Below, in pieces: positions 52,872-64,000 of a stretch of DNA of 64,000 nt (position 1 is the stretch's first letter; every line of letters starts with the position of its first letter). The notes beneath the pieces were generated by a model, which was not told the origin of the DNA, did not search any database, and saw only the letters and a program-made list of their open reading frames with translations. The DNA lies in assembly GCA_002786065.1 (NCBI GenBank), contig NHNY01000025.1, positions 124,001 through 188,000 on the forward strand. The letters are read 5' to 3'. Made by a program: the position numbers and the translations under genes. Origin of the DNA: Microcyclospora pomicola (taxonomy: Eukaryota; Ascomycota; Dothideomycetes; Capnodiales).

Positions 52872-55235
52872 TCATCCAACAACCACGCTCCGGAGATCAA
52901 GAACACGCCACTCTCGTCCCTGATTTCCAAACACGATCGCTGTGGGTCGTGGACCCAAGTGGAACGGGTTGCGCTGGTTGGTGTCAAGAGTGAAGTCCTG
53001 GCTGGCGAAAACGTGAATTGAGCGGATGTCGGCTGTGGTAAGGTCGAGGGCGTCGATGGAGTAGGTCGGTGGCGAGTCGTGGGAAAGGAAGATGAGGAGC
53101 GTTTGGCCGGAGAGTTTGGTGGCGAGGACGTTAGTTGTGGGAGGGAATATGTGGAGTTGCTGGGTGGGCCAATCTGTTCCTTGGTCTGGTCTTTGTTTGC
53201 CAATGTCAGGGGAGATCATGTACTGGCCGATGCTAGTTCCGTTGTGCGGGTCAGACTGTGCGAAGGTCATCTTCATCGTTGAACCCGAGCTATGTAGGTC
53301 TATGATTATAGCGTCGTGCGGTATCCCATCCGCCAGTGGATGAACGATAGGCGGCTGTAGCATTTTGCTTTGCCACGCTGTGATACGATCAAGCGTGGAC
53401 CTGACATGACCCGCCAGATATACGGCAAGAGCAGGCAAGTTCAGCGATGCGTCGGGATCCTGTCCGTCTTTCGACTCCCGGCGCGGCTTTGTGTCCTGGG
53501 TTTCCATGCCAGACAGTGCCTTCAATGTGTGCTCATAGCTCATCTGCGCCATGGTCGGATGCGAGACGAATTCATCCCAAGTACAAGCTCCACGCATCTC
53601 TGGACGGGGTACCGTATGTCTAGTCAACCTCGACTGCATCAGCGTATCTTTGATATATGCGAGCAGTAATGGGTAGTCGAGATTAGGTATCTCTCGCTCT
53701 TCCGTCTCAGCTGCACTCTTCGAGCCCGGACCTGCCACTCCCACATCGACCATAGTGCGTAGCCATTTGCTGAAGGCTTTGAACTGTTTGTGTTCGGTCA
53801 TGACTATGAGCTGTAACTTTTGCCCGACCAGTCGCAGGTTGTCTATACCATCTAAAATCTTGGTGAAAGACTCAGGAGCCACATCAAATCGAGACGTGCC
53901 TTCGTGGTATTGAGCGTGGCCTCGTAGTGTGGTCGTAGCGATAGACAAGCGGTCTAAAGCAGGCAAGAGATGCACAAAGATATGGGTCTGGATGTGAGTG
54001 TACATCGTGCTGACGGCTTGATCCCAACGCTTGTGATTCGTTTCCTTGACAATGTCGACTAACCACTCCAGCATTACAGGTGTGAAGTCGCCAGTCATGG
54101 CTAGATGATAGAGGCTGGACACCACATCACCGTCCTGCTTCTCTGCCAGCTCTTCATTCATGTTTGCGACTAGTCGTCCTGGAAATTGGAGCCCCGTCGT
54201 AAGATCATGGTTGATACATCGTATAGTGTGGGTGATGTAAGCAAGGAGATTCTGTATCCTTTTCGTGTTGGTAGCGATCACATGGTGTAGCGAGCCTCCA
54301 AGCACATCAATCGGCAGATCCAAGATGTTGACAGATACGCCTTGCTGTGAGCTTTTCGAGAGAACGACCTGCTTCCCGTTTTGACCATTTGCCTCATGCA
54401 TGGCCGGCATCGCTTCGACATGGCATGATCCGATCTTGACGGTATTGTCCATCAACACCCGAACAGTCCCTAGGCTTCCACACACAAGCAAAGTCTCTAC
54501 TTTGTCTAATGACGGCTCTTTTTGTGCCTCGAAGATGCCGTCTGTCGCGACTTGCGAGCCAAATTTCGTGCCATCTCCTGCCGGCCGTATCCCATGCGTT
54601 GGGATCCCACTGAGCCGTGGCAAGACCTTGATCACATCTAGTGTAGTCAAGGCATTCGTCAGATCAGCCAGATCGCCACGATGCTTGAGATGCTCTTCAT
54701 GCGACACTCCATCCTCATCAGCACCGTCAGCCCAGTTTTCAGTGCTCAATGGGTCGCCACGCTGATCGTCCCGAGGTTTTCCCAATTCATGCTCTCCCCA
54801 GCCAAAGAGCACGACTCCCTCGACCTCTCCCCCTTCCTCGTCATCGTCGTCAGCACCCTCGAAGCCAGGCTCGAGGTCTAGCCGCCACCTCTGCGCCCCA
54901 TCGCGTTCCCTCACAGAACCCACCCCCATGACTAACCCCGCCTGGCCATCATACACGCCATACACGCCATCACTCCACCCGACCGCCAGCGCAGCGCCGT
55001 CGGCCTTCCACTCCAGCGCCGTCACGACCGCATCCTCGTCGAAGCCTGAGGTTCGCTTGACGGAGAATACGGGCTGTGTGTTAAGTCGGAAGACGAGGAC
55101 TTCTGCGGGCGCTGCCGACGAGACGACCGCGAGGAGGTCATATGTCGTGCAATAGGCGGTCAGGTGCGAGAGCACTGGATGCGGAAAACTTTTGGTTGAT
55201 AGTTGCGGGAGAAGTGGCGTTGTTTCAGTGTCCAT
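52872..55235 (-). CDS. APC4: Anaphase-promoting complex subunit 4
   Basis: A 787-residue single-exon protein. APC4 is a scaffold subunit of the APC/C platform, next to APC1 and APC5. The N-terminus carries the WD40-like start LLPQLSTKSFPHPVLSHLTAYC, then TALEWKADGAALAVGWSDGVYGVYD. An acidic insert (DDDDEEGGEVEG) interrupts the propeller. The central helical domain has SSLYHLAMTGDFTPVMLEWL and then LRLVGQKLQLIVMTEHKQF and FSKWLRTMVD, typical of ANAPC4. The last propeller strand is REWRVLDLRS, where homologues also end, so the C-terminus is complete. The APC10 gene lies 18 kb away in this window; there is no sign that the pair is co-regulated. Confidence 0.9.
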   Translation of the reverse strand: MDTETTPLLPQLSTKSFPHPVLSHLTAYCTTYDLLAVVSSAAPAEVLVFRLNTQPVFSVKRTSGFDEDAVVTALEWKADGAALAVGWSDGVYGVYDGQAGLVMGVGSVRERDGAQRWRLDLEPGFEGADDDDEEGGEVEGVVLFGWGEHELGKPRDDQRGDPLSTENWADGADEDGVSHEEHLKHRGDLADLTNALTTLDVIKVLPRLSGIPTHGIRPAGDGTKFGSQVATDGIFEAQKEPSLDKVETLLVCGSLGTVRVLMDNTVKIGSCHVEAMPAMHEANGQNGKQVVLSKSSQQGVSVNILDLPIDVLGGSLHHVIATNTKRIQNLLAYITHTIRCINHDLTTGLQFPGRLVANMNEELAEKQDGDVVSSLYHLAMTGDFTPVMLEWLVDIVKETNHKRWDQAVSTMYTHIQTHIFVHLLPALDRLSIATTTLRGHAQYHEGTSRFDVAPESFTKILDGIDNLRLVGQKLQLIVMTEHKQFKAFSKWLRTMVDVGVAGPGSKSAAETEEREIPNLDYPLLLAYIKDTLMQSRLTRHTVPRPEMRGACTWDEFVSHPTMAQMSYEHTLKALSGMETQDTKPRRESKDGQDPDASLNLPALAVYLAGHVRSTLDRITAWQSKMLQPPIVHPLADGIPHDAIIIDLHSSGSTMKMTFAQSDPHNGTSIGQYMISPDIGKQRPDQGTDWPTQQLHIFPPTTNVLATKLSGQTLLIFLSHDSPPTYSIDALDLTTADIRSIHVFASQDFTLDTNQRNPFHLGPRPTAIVFGNQGREWRVLDLRSVVVG

Positions 55236-56229
55236 GGTGATTGCAGAGTGGCGAGCATAGCTCTTGTTGTGGAGATTCTTTCTATTAGTCCGCGTTCATC
55301 CAGGTGCCTAGTATGTTCATGTATAGGCTTTCTCGCGGTGACTTGATTTCTCAAGGTGTCCGATGCCAGAAATGACTGTATGAGCACGACTAGTGGCTAA
55401 TTATTTGGGTCGGGTGTCGAATGTCACCTCTAGACGCAAGAGGCAGGTGAGATGGTTGTTCAGCAACGCACGGCTAGCGCGAGAGACACTGCTTTCGAAG
55501 TGGATGAGTAGCAGACAGCCACCTCTAGGCCAAGGACCTACAGATACATAGCGACGATGCTCAATCTTTTCTCGTTCATGAACTCTGAGTGGGAATGATT
55601 GAAAATTGCGTAGAACTATTTGCATGATCTGCAAGCGCGTGCAATTTGGCAAGGATAGTTACAGATACATTCCTTCAAAACGTAAAGTTAGGTAGCTGGC
55701 TACATATACACATCTAACGTAGGTCCGACAGATACCACTGCTTTGCTATGCCGATTGCGCGAACACTTCGGATCGCGTATAGCAAGATCGGTCGCAGCTC
55801 TTCTGTAGGATGTCGATACACGGTCATCTCCCCACGCTCATCTGATGCAATCGCTGCAATGTTTCTAGACGGTACAGGACAGAAGCCTCCAGCACAACCC
55901 CCTCCTGTGATCTATTCCTCCCCATCTTTCGTGCATTGCGCAGTGCCCCCCACTCATGCTCATGCTTGTATTCATGATGACGATGAAATGCCCATCGTGT
56001 ATCTCCAGCCATGCAACGCCAAGGGGGAAAAGCCCCTCAAATGTCCAGAAAGAACCCAATAGACATGGAACGAAACCGCCAATTAGAGGCGAAGAACAAG
56101 ATTCGGAGAGATCATCAAACGCCAAGACGCAGGACCATTTCCCGCGTACGGCGTACAAGTACATATGTACAGGAATATGTGACTTTGCTTTTCTTACAAA
56201 TTCCTTTCCTCAAGACCAGAAAAATGCGT
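55236..56229. other. APC4 upstream region
   Basis: 994 bp between the APC4 start and the end of the NIPA gene, without a gene I can support. Confidence 0.5.
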
Positions 56230-57617
56230 TCATCGCCGCGGAGGCTCATACGTCTTCGACTTCACGCGATGTGGCTCCGGTCTCCGGGCTTCGTGGCGGT
56301 TCCCGTTGGTCTTGGTGAATGATGTGTCTTCGTCACTGTCTTCTGCTAGCTCGCCGAGGCCGTTGGCTTCGACATCGTAACTGTGCATGACCTGCGGTGA
56401 GTCGCCAGATCCGTCGCGGCCAATTGTTGGACTTCGCGGGTTCCGCAGGCCCCAGCTGCTACTCCGCCGGTGGCGCTGATCTTCTCCTGATCGTCGGGCT
56501 TGCATACTTAGGCGTGTAGAGAGGACGGCGAGACCATCCGTAGGTATGCCATCTACTTCATGGTAGACTCCGCGCTCATCGCGAATGCCCAAGGTCTCGC
56601 CGTCGGGGTCCTCGCGTGACAGATTGAGGAGGTAGACTCCCGTAAAGATCGTGAGGAAACCGCAAAGCAGAGAGATGGTGCTAACGGCATTGGTGGTGTT
56701 GAAGCCGCCGAACATGATGAACGATGCGGCCAATGTGCAGGTCGTGAAGGTTACGTAGTACAGTGGATTCACGCTACAGTTTGTTCTGTCAGTATGCAAG
56801 TTATCAGCAATCGAGCTGGATGTGTTGACGTACATGTTTGTGTTGAACTGGCTCAACGCTTTGTTGAAATAGTTCATCTGTGTGAGGATGCAGACCACCA
56901 CCATGATCACGAAGACATATGTGCTCGCGCTGGTAAATTGGTTCTGACCTCGGAAGGTCATCTTGATCGCAAGACCGATCCCCTTGATGGCCATGATCGA
57001 GATACTGCCGGCTGACGAGCAGATGCTGAGATAAATCATTGGGTTCTTCTTGCCATACTTCGGCGCCACTCGGTATATCATCACAGTTGCAAATATTGCC
57101 ACACAAGTGCAATAGACCAGGAATCCTATTGTGACAACGTCAGCATGCACACTCTTCTCATCAACAACGACCATGGTGCCTGGAACATACCGGGCTGCAG
57201 AGCGTAATGCAGCAGATCATCGATATCCCTCAATTCTGTGTCCGGCGGCGCATGCAGGACAATAATAATGCTCCCGATCAAGCAGATCGCACAGCCGATT
57301 CGGCCTAATATGCCCAGCTTCTCGCCCAAGAAATAACTCCCCAGCACCGCGCCGATCAGCACGCTGAGCGCGCCCAGCGGCGTCACCAGAATCGCCGGCG
57401 CGAACGCATATGCGGAGAAATTGCAGACCTCGCCGACCACCATGGTCAGGATGCCTGCCCACCAGATCGGGTTCTGGAGGTATGCGAAGCCATCTCCTTC
57501 GAAGCCGTGCGCCTCGGCGGCAGCATTGAGGCCCTTTTTTGTGATCACGAAGGAAGCGCCGATACCCAGTGTGCTGGCCACGGCGAGCGCCAGGCCGATG
57601 TATTTGTCCTCGATCAT
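56230..57617 (-). CDS. NIPA-type magnesium transporter
   Basis: Exons complement(56230..56773, 56834..57125, 57191..57617) give 420 residues. The family (human NIPA1-4) transports Mg2+ across the plasma and endosomal membranes. It has a drug/metabolite-transporter fold. Exon 1 begins YIGLALAVASTLGIGASFVI, typical of the family, then AYAFAPAILVTPLGALSVLI, YFLGEKLGILGRIGCAICLI and GSIIIVLHAPP. The splice to GFLVYCTCVAIFATVMIY and later NIVNPLYYVTFTTCTLAA continue the helices, about nine in all. The cytosolic C-terminal 150 residues are hydrophilic and Ser/Arg-rich. Introns are 60 and 65 bp. Confidence 0.92.
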
Positions 57618-58752
57618 GTTGAAGCTGATGACTTGGCGCTGCGCGGATCGGGGGACGGAGACCGCAGAGCAGAGCCCAGACGACGGGGCGAAGGCAATCG
57701 AGGTAGAAAACGAGAGGTCGCGGGGAGATCGTCGACGGCGGGCAGACGATGGTCTCGTGCTATGAACGCTGCAATCCCACTCTCGTCAAATCATTCTGGG
57801 CGCATCCAGGAAGCCGCAGTCAAAGGAGACGGGAGTCCGCCGAGAGAGATCCAATGCACGCGCAAGCGGATGTCTCGAGCTCTGCCGCGGATAGCGCTGA
57901 TGGTGGAAGCGCAAGGTGGATGTTGGTGTCGCGTGCCTGTGGCAAATGGCACGGATGAGGGGTGGGAGTGTAGAGAGATGGGCGCTGGGTTGCGATATGC
58001 GTCGGCCAGGGATGTGATGTGACGGTCCTGAATCGTAAGGTAAAGTCGAGTCCAGCAATAGCAGAGCAGCGACTTGACTCCCGGTAGCGGGAAAGACTGG
58101 TCAGGGACTCGTGGCTTTGGGGCGGCAGAGGCTTGCTTCTGCAGGAACCAAATTCGGGGGGCCAGCTGTCTATCTGTCTTCGACTTTTATATGGACTGTT
58201 CAAGCACGCATCTTAGCTATATATGTTATTTGCTATGTGTCTTCGCCTTGATGGCGATTTATGCTGCCTATCGCGAGTCAGTCCGTCTTCCACACCGGGC
58301 GTTAGGGATTGCGTCCGCAATCGAAGAATGTGCCGCGGCTGCGTCAGCTCTATATACTTTCATCACGTGATATGTATGAGGCATGGAATCATTATGTGGT
58401 TCTTCAGATAAGAAAATATATGATTATAAGAATCCATTGTCCAGCAGACGAAACCAGAAAGACTGCTGTAAATCAGGTACAGCCCAGAAACAGTATGCAC
58501 CGCATGCCATATGATAACAGACATTGTCGCAGATCTTCTTTGCACATCGCCATATCCCCAAACCCATCCTCTGACGCGAGAAATGCGGGAGCTCCGTCAG
58601 GACCTTCTTGTGATAACGCCATCGCTAAACCCGCAGATGTGATTATAAGAACTGAAGATTCCATGCCTGTCAACTTCTTCCAGCATGTATTGGTGCCGTG
58701 TCTGGCGCTCTTGGGGGTCCCCTATTCCGTGTCAAATTGATAACCGTCCACA
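57618..58752. other. Upstream region of the NIPA gene
   Basis: 1.1 kb between the NIPA start and the end of PIS1. No gene is recognised. The part near 58200-58700 is somewhat AT-richer than its surroundings. Confidence 0.45.
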
Positions 58753-59778
58753 TCATACTCGTTTCGCCAGGGCTGCAAGCTGAGCCTTCTTCCGATCCCT
58801 CCGGTCACCCTCCGCAAGCCATTTCGCGGCCTTGATCAGTTGCAGCACGTTGATGTACTGCTTCAGAAGCATCACCGGGGCGCTTCCCAGCGTCAGTATC
58901 CACGGGACTTTGGAGTCCATCTTGTTCGCCCGCGCAATCTCCATCGCTGCGGCAGAGAATGGCGATGGGAACAGAAGCGATGGGGCGGGGAGATTCGGGC
59001 TAGTGATCGAAGTGCCGTTCAGGCCAGATGGCGAAGCCGTTGGGAGGAGTGCCGGCGTGATGATGGGCGAGGAGAAGCAGAGAAGGTAGAGCGCGATGAA
59101 GAACAGCTCGTTCAACGCGCAACAGGTGAATAGCATAATCTAGGTGTATGTCAGTCCTGCCGCATACTTGGTCTCACCCCATACCGCCTGAGCTCGCATA
59201 CCTTGTTGTTGTAGTACTTGTTCATAAGCCAGCTCCTTTCCGCGCTGACATTCTTGTGGCTCTCACCAGACCCACCCATCGCAAGTGTAGCGTACATGTG
59301 CATGTAGTGTGATGCCAGATCGAGCGAGATCAAGCCTTGGAAGATCATGCTGTAGGCAGGCTTTGCTGTCGACAAGAACACCAGCAGGCAGGTAGTTGTG
59401 CATCGATCGGTGACCATGTCAAGGACAGCCCCGAAGCGGGTGGATTGTTGGAATTTGCGCGCTGCCACGCCATCAAGAGCGTCGAGCAAGCAGGAGACGG
59501 AGTAGAGGAAGCTGCATCTTCGGGGATGAAGCGGCATGAAGTAGAGCGACGCGATTGCGAGGACGATGCGGAAGTAGCCTGTGTTGAGTGTGTCAGCACC
59601 TGCAAGCAAGTCAAGACAATCTCACGTTCCACGTACCGATCAGGTTTGGGTAGAATAGAAATATGTTTTCGTCCGTCTGATCGTCTTCCACCTCTTGTGG
59701 CCTTCGCGGCTGGCCATTCAAAGGTGAACCATTCGTGTGCGCCGATTTTGTTATCTTGCCCGCCCTGACCTGCGCCAT
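58753..59778 (-). CDS. PIS1: Phosphatidylinositol synthase
   Basis: Exons complement(58753..59139, 59202..59578, 59637..59778) give 301 residues. This ER membrane enzyme joins CDP-diacylglycerol and myo-inositol to make phosphatidylinositol. The CDP-alcohol phosphotransferase signature is complete: D83-G-x2-A-R-x8-G97-x3-D101-x3-D105. Family marks include ENIFLFYPNLIGYFRIVLA, built by the first splice (GTACGT..CAG, branch GCTGAC), and ISLDLASHYMHMYATL, where homologues have the inositol-binding region. The middle of exon 3 carries a Ser/Pro-rich insert (about 40 residues, SPIITPALLPTASPS...) absent from yeast Pis1 (220 residues); similar inserts occur in filamentous fungi. Confidence 0.95.
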
Positions 59779-60638
59779 GATGGTGGTTGATGTTGGACAG
59801 CAAGCAGTAGGGTGATGGCTGTTCTTCGAGACCCAACTGAGCAGCGACGTGTCTCTACGATGACTGAGTATAGGTGTAATCGATGGTCTTGAGCGTTTGA
59901 CCTTTTTATCGCGATCTGTGTTGCTGTCCGATGTGCAGTCAAGTGTCCTCTTCGTTCGTTATCAGAAGCCCAATCTATTGCACGTGCGTACGCAGCTTGG
60001 TCCCTGTCCGAGTCGAGGCCACGATCTTTCCAACGCGATAAATACACGCAAGGGTTTCTTGCTCACGAGGATTTTCCGAAGTGACTGTCGTTGAGAAGGA
60101 CCGTTGTCTTGAAGTAGAAGAGTCGTGAGGAACGCACCGTTTTGACAGCAATGAATGAAGTGGGAACGTGATTACAATCTCATGCTAATGGACAGCTCAG
60201 GTAATTAATTATTGTAGTATCCGCGCCGGGACTTCCGGGTTGGATAACGTGGTGACTAGACCGGATGCGGTGGTTCGCCAGGTCAAGGTACAACCACATG
60301 GACATACAGCATCTTTGAAAGACGCTTCCAGAGCTTGGAAGCATTGTTTCTGTACGAGAACTATCGACTAAAACCGACTCATGTACATGATGAATCCTGT
60401 ATTTGCGTATCGGAAAGTGACGGCCGGTTGCTAGCATGGGACAAACATGAGAAGTGTGTACTTCATCTACATATCTATACTCGCTATTCAAGGCATCGTG
60501 CCAGCTAGAAGTGGGTATCCTTAAAAACATAGCAAATCCTTGTAACTCCGGGAGCAATTTGCTCAATAGATTTGTAGCCACGCGAATGCTGCTCCACGTC
60601 AGGTAGATTGCATCAGGTAAGAGGGAATGGGACATCCT
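59779..60638. other. PIS1 promoter region
   Basis: 860 bp between the PIS1 start and the stop of the E-set gene. No gene seen. Confidence 0.5.
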
Positions 60639-62231
60639 TCAAAGGATACTCGTCCCGAGGAATCCCAGCTCCGAAAAGATGTCTTCGGCAAAAGAGGTGT
60701 TCGAAGAGTCATCAAATCTCGTCAAAAGATCGCTGCTTGGTAATTGTACGTCAGCTGAAGATGCCGGCAGCTCGATATGTTGACTTTGTTGTTGTTCATG
60801 TACTGAGCTTGATATAGAACGGGTCGACAATTTATGCAACGAGTGCATGCTCTCTGTCGCCGGAAGAGGAAGGCTGTAGCTTTGCAGCAGTGCAGTCATG
60901 GGTGGCGGAGGGGGTGCTCGGAGAGGCATTTGAGGCTCCTGTTCTGCATGTGATCGGACCTGCAGATCCTGTAATCGCTGCGAGACAACGTCCATCAATG
61001 CTGGATGCTCCTCGAGAGACGAGATGGGCCATTCCCGTTCGCCTAAGCGGTATGGTGTGTTGATGTCCCCATGGGAGCTCGCAGAATCTGCACTGAGTGC
61101 TGGCGACCATATATCTTCGTCCATCGCAAATTCGTCATACGGCACATCATGACCCTCTCGCAAATGCACATGGTTGCGCTCGATGTACTCGAAACTGGAT
61201 GAAGCTCTACTTTGGCTTTGTTGCTGATGATTGTCGTCCTCATAGGTATCCTCAAATCGATGGCTTTGCTGCAGCAAGAGGCTTTCGCTGCTATGTGCAT
61301 CTTCTACTGCTGTAGGTGGCCGTATGAATACATCTTGCACTGGTTCGGTATCGTTAATGGTAATGATCTCCGGATCAACACGTTCAGACAGGTCCGTCCC
61401 CTCAGCAGCTATGGCGAGCCCTGCATCGGGAGGATGTGTGGGTATCATCTCCAGATCGACGTTCATATTCATTTCCATGTCGAGCGCTGCTTGCTGGAGT
61501 GGAGTAGCGATCTGTGTACGAGTTTGTTCGTGCTCATTGCGAGCACTAATACCAAATCCAAGCTCGACATGGTCTTGGGCGCGGCTAAACTGGTCCACTG
61601 AAGCGTAACGAACATTTTGGTCTTGAATAGAGAAGCTTCGAATCGATGATTCTCGACTGCATGATGTACTTGGAGGTGAGTAAGAGTCAAGCTTCAAGTC
61701 TTTCAATTGTGTCCTAAGCTCTATCTCAGAGACACATCGACCGTGCACTTTCGATTTAGACGGAGGTTTCAGAGCCATGAATTTGTCTGCGGGGTCCCAG
61801 GTGTGTACCTTTGGTTGGGCTGCCAGAGACCCAGCAAGGTCCATACTGGCACTTCGAGAACGACTCGGCGCTCCCTCGAGCTCGATCGGCACCTCGATTA
61901 TGTTCACCGGCTGACCAGGTAAGAGCGGGCATGTGGACGTCTGCAGTTGTCTTTCGTCGCAAGCTTCGACATCGTCATCCAGACGGTAATAGTACCAATA
62001 CGTGCCGCCTTGCTTGAGACCGCCATTGCGAGGTCTGCTTCGTGGCGATCGATCACCGTCGAAGATGATGTTGTCGAACTTGAAACAGCCGGTCCAGAAC
62101 CCTTTACCACGACGGCGATCGTGATGCATCATGTAAGGTTGACGGAAGTTATCCCAGCTACCCAGAAGTTCCACCAGTCGGACATTTGCTGTGGTCTCGA
62201 ACAGGAATGTCATAAGAGTGGTTGGATCCAT
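60639..62231 (-). CDS. CBM48/E-set domain protein of unknown function
   Basis: A 530-residue single-exon protein. The first 110 residues form an AMPK-beta-like glycogen-binding/E-set domain: TFLFETTANVRLVELLGSWD, then FWTGCFKFDNIIFDGD and KQGGTYWYYYRLDDDVE. These match the pattern of CBM48 sheets, with their WDNF and YYRLD turns. The remaining 400 residues are disordered, Ser/Gln-rich and acidic in places (FEDTYEDDNHQQQSQS), with many possible phosphorylation sites. Such proteins are conserved in Pezizomycotina but uncharacterised as far as I know. A role as a carbohydrate- or kinase-linked regulator is only a guess from the domain. There is no signal peptide. Confidence 0.82.
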   Translation of the reverse strand: MDPTTLMTFLFETTANVRLVELLGSWDNFRQPYMMHHDRRRGKGFWTGCFKFDNIIFDGDRSPRSRPRNGGLKQGGTYWYYYRLDDDVEACDERQLQTSTCPLLPGQPVNIIEVPIELEGAPSRSRSASMDLAGSLAAQPKVHTWDPADKFMALKPPSKSKVHGRCVSEIELRTQLKDLKLDSYSPPSTSCSRESSIRSFSIQDQNVRYASVDQFSRAQDHVELGFGISARNEHEQTRTQIATPLQQAALDMEMNMNVDLEMIPTHPPDAGLAIAAEGTDLSERVDPEIITINDTEPVQDVFIRPPTAVEDAHSSESLLLQQSHRFEDTYEDDNHQQQSQSRASSSFEYIERNHVHLREGHDVPYDEFAMDEDIWSPALSADSASSHGDINTPYRLGEREWPISSLEEHPALMDVVSQRLQDLQVRSHAEQEPQMPLRAPPPPPMTALLQSYSLPLPATESMHSLHKLSTRSISSSVHEQQQSQHIELPASSADVQLPSSDLLTRFDDSSNTSFAEDIFSELGFLGTSIL

Positions 62232-64000
62232 GTTGTTAGATCGTTCAAGTCGTTACAGCTCCCCAGCATCAATCGCGTGACGTCGTGCCTAGCCTGGGAT
62301 AGTGGACTCGCACTGGAATCATGTCCAGTTCCTGACGTGCAGGATCATGGTTCGAATGAGAGTCGTAAGGCGGTGCCCGTAGTAAGACCTCATATATCAA
62401 GATACCGGGAGAGCGCACGCTGCATGAACCATCAGCACGATCAGACACGGGGACAAAAGCAAGTGAGAATGGTCGCCGGCTGGGAAATACAGGCACATGT
62501 ACACGAAACAAGCTGGAGAACCCGGGACTGCAAGACGGGATACATGTAGCAGACGGATCTGGACTGCGTCGGGAGGTCCGCGATGTGTCGTCGACCAGGG
62601 AAGGGGCGTGCCATCTTGCTCCCGTCCACCAGCTTGCCGGACAAGACCAACTACCTTGTTTGCACATCACTTGTGACAAGACTCCATGACATCGCTCGCG
62701 ACACAAGCGAACCCGAAGCCAACTGACTGGACCTGCTGCTCGTCAATCGACAGGGATCGCGCCACATGAAAAGACTAGTCTTGGCGATGCCGCTCAGCTA
62801 TCTTTCGATAGATGCGTTAGAACAGGCCTGCACTCCTGCACCCTGCCAGCGATCATGCCGGGAAATGAGGCGACTGGCAAAGAACCAAGATTCCTGGAGC
62901 TGAACTCGCCGGAACAGGAACGCGCGCTGTAACCTATTAGCAATAGTGGGACGGCCGTGGACGGTAAGGTAGATGGTCGGACATGGGTAGGGCCCGGCAA
63001 CAGTAAATCTAATCAGGTTTCAGGGCACTCGCCAAATCCCGGAGCCTATAGGATCACAGTCTGGTCGTCCACTTCTGCCGTGTCAGGTACGCGCCCAACT
63101 CTGCCCGCGTGGAGACAAGTGTACGGTCACAATGGCTGAATGGACGAGGGCGCGAGCATGATGTCCAATCTTCCGTCCGGATCCCCTCGTTTGAGATACG
63201 CAGGCATGCATCACATGTACTTTGGCAGGCAAGCCCGAAACGGAAAACCTACACAAGGTCGCGAGGATCTAACCATGGCGAGACTCAATTTCCAAACAAT
63301 GGCTCTCTGCCATCATTACTGTCCCTCAAACGTGGCGCTTCTTCCCAGCCAGCCATGCTGCCACGCGGTCTGGTGTACTGTAACGCCCTAGTGCAGCACC
63401 CGACGATGAACCCGTTGTCGCTATCGATCGCAGTCGAGTAGTTTAGGGTTGCGCGGTCCCCACTGTGTCACTCTAAGCGCCACGGAGAAATATCCGACTG
63501 AAATTGACAAGGACCCCTGCTAGGCCACTACAACCACGAGAAACTCCAGTCTGTCAAGCCGTCTACCAGGTTTCCACAGCCCAATTCAGTAAACAATGCT
63601 GTGCTCACAATTCCCCCCTATTGGATGTCTCCATACCTAAGATTATGCGGACAACATGATCTGCCGACCACAAGCTGTTGACACTCCCAATGTGGTAACG
63701 TGGGAAGATGTCTACTTCCGATCGAAGACAGCTGGGGCTCGGTCTCTATCTCCCGCTGCCAAGCCTCGACAAGGATGCAAGACTTCCTCGCCAATCGACG
63801 AAGCCGTTCTCTCTCCAGCACGAGGACAAAGTAACGCACGAGCCCCTACGGAACTGCTCTCGCCATTGGGCGATTTTGACTTCCGTGTTTTCCATCCTTC
63901 ATGTGTTGCGTCTGCCGTGCACGCAGATGGAGTGAAGAAGAGACACCACACTGAGTGTTGTCGTGCTGCTTGTACGACTTTCTAATGGTGAGTTTGTGCA
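62232..64000. other. Terminal 1.8 kb, no gene seen
   Basis: This region should include the promoter of the E-set gene. Frames up to 200 codons exist but have no family resemblance and overlap on both strands. The last bases (ATGGTGAGT at about 63984) could open a gene that continues outside the window, but this cannot be judged. Confidence 0.4.

Noticed and set aside
1-64000. Transposons, LTR elements or other virus-like insertions
   Set aside because: No reverse transcriptase, integrase, transposase, capsid or envelope-like frame and no terminal repeats were recognised on either strand.

Overview
The window reads as nuclear DNA of a filamentous ascomycete (Pezizomycotina), most likely a Dothideomycete. 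The support is its protein families (fungal-type TAF4, a LAMMER kinase, an OSH1/2-type sterol carrier, a HSPA12-like Hsp70, an S10 carboxypeptidase), compact genes split by short GT..AG introns (mostly 46-117 bp, usually GTNNGT at the 5' end and a CTAAC/CTGAC branch site), and the absence of operons. The class assignment is inference. I see no rRNA, tRNA, CRISPR or convincing transposon. An assembly gap of Ns lies at 21113-21127.

Layout. 1-0.4 kb: the 3' end of a secreted serine carboxypeptidase. 1.9-14.3 kb: an accessory-looking stretch. It holds two diverged paralogues of an unrecognised secreted protein, each with a C-terminal tandem repeat (1890-3521 and 10085-11488), and a head-to-head pair of small cysteine-rich secreted protein genes, one apparently intact (12217-12942) and one broken (13632-14269). 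Two ordinary genes sit between them: an ankyrin-PH-ORD oxysterol-binding protein and a DUF7053-like protein. 15.1-23.9 kb: a homoserine-acetyltransferase-like hydrolase, poly(A) polymerase PAP1, a 2.4-kb gene-free stretch, then a HSPA12-like Hsp70.

26-62 kb: a housekeeping block with GTR2 (Rag GTPase), TAF4 (TFIID), YSH1 (pre-mRNA 3'-end endonuclease), APC10/DOC1, a proteasome-assembly chaperone 4 homologue, a TPR-SET protein, a carnosine N-methyltransferase homologue, an exonuclease-III-type AP endonuclease, a class III aminotransferase, SEC65 (SRP19), a LAMMER kinase, APC4, a NIPA magnesium transporter, phosphatidylinositol synthase and a CBM48/E-set protein. The last 1.8 kb shows no gene.

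Functional links are loose, as is normal for fungi. PAP1 and YSH1 both act in mRNA 3'-end formation, APC4 and APC10 belong to one ubiquitin ligase, and GTR2 and the phosphatidylinositol and sterol lipid genes touch membrane and TORC1 biology. The best candidates for undescribed biology are the two secreted-protein families at 1.9-14.3 kb. Exon joins were worked out by hand: every join keeps frame and splice consensus, but none has been tested against transcripts.
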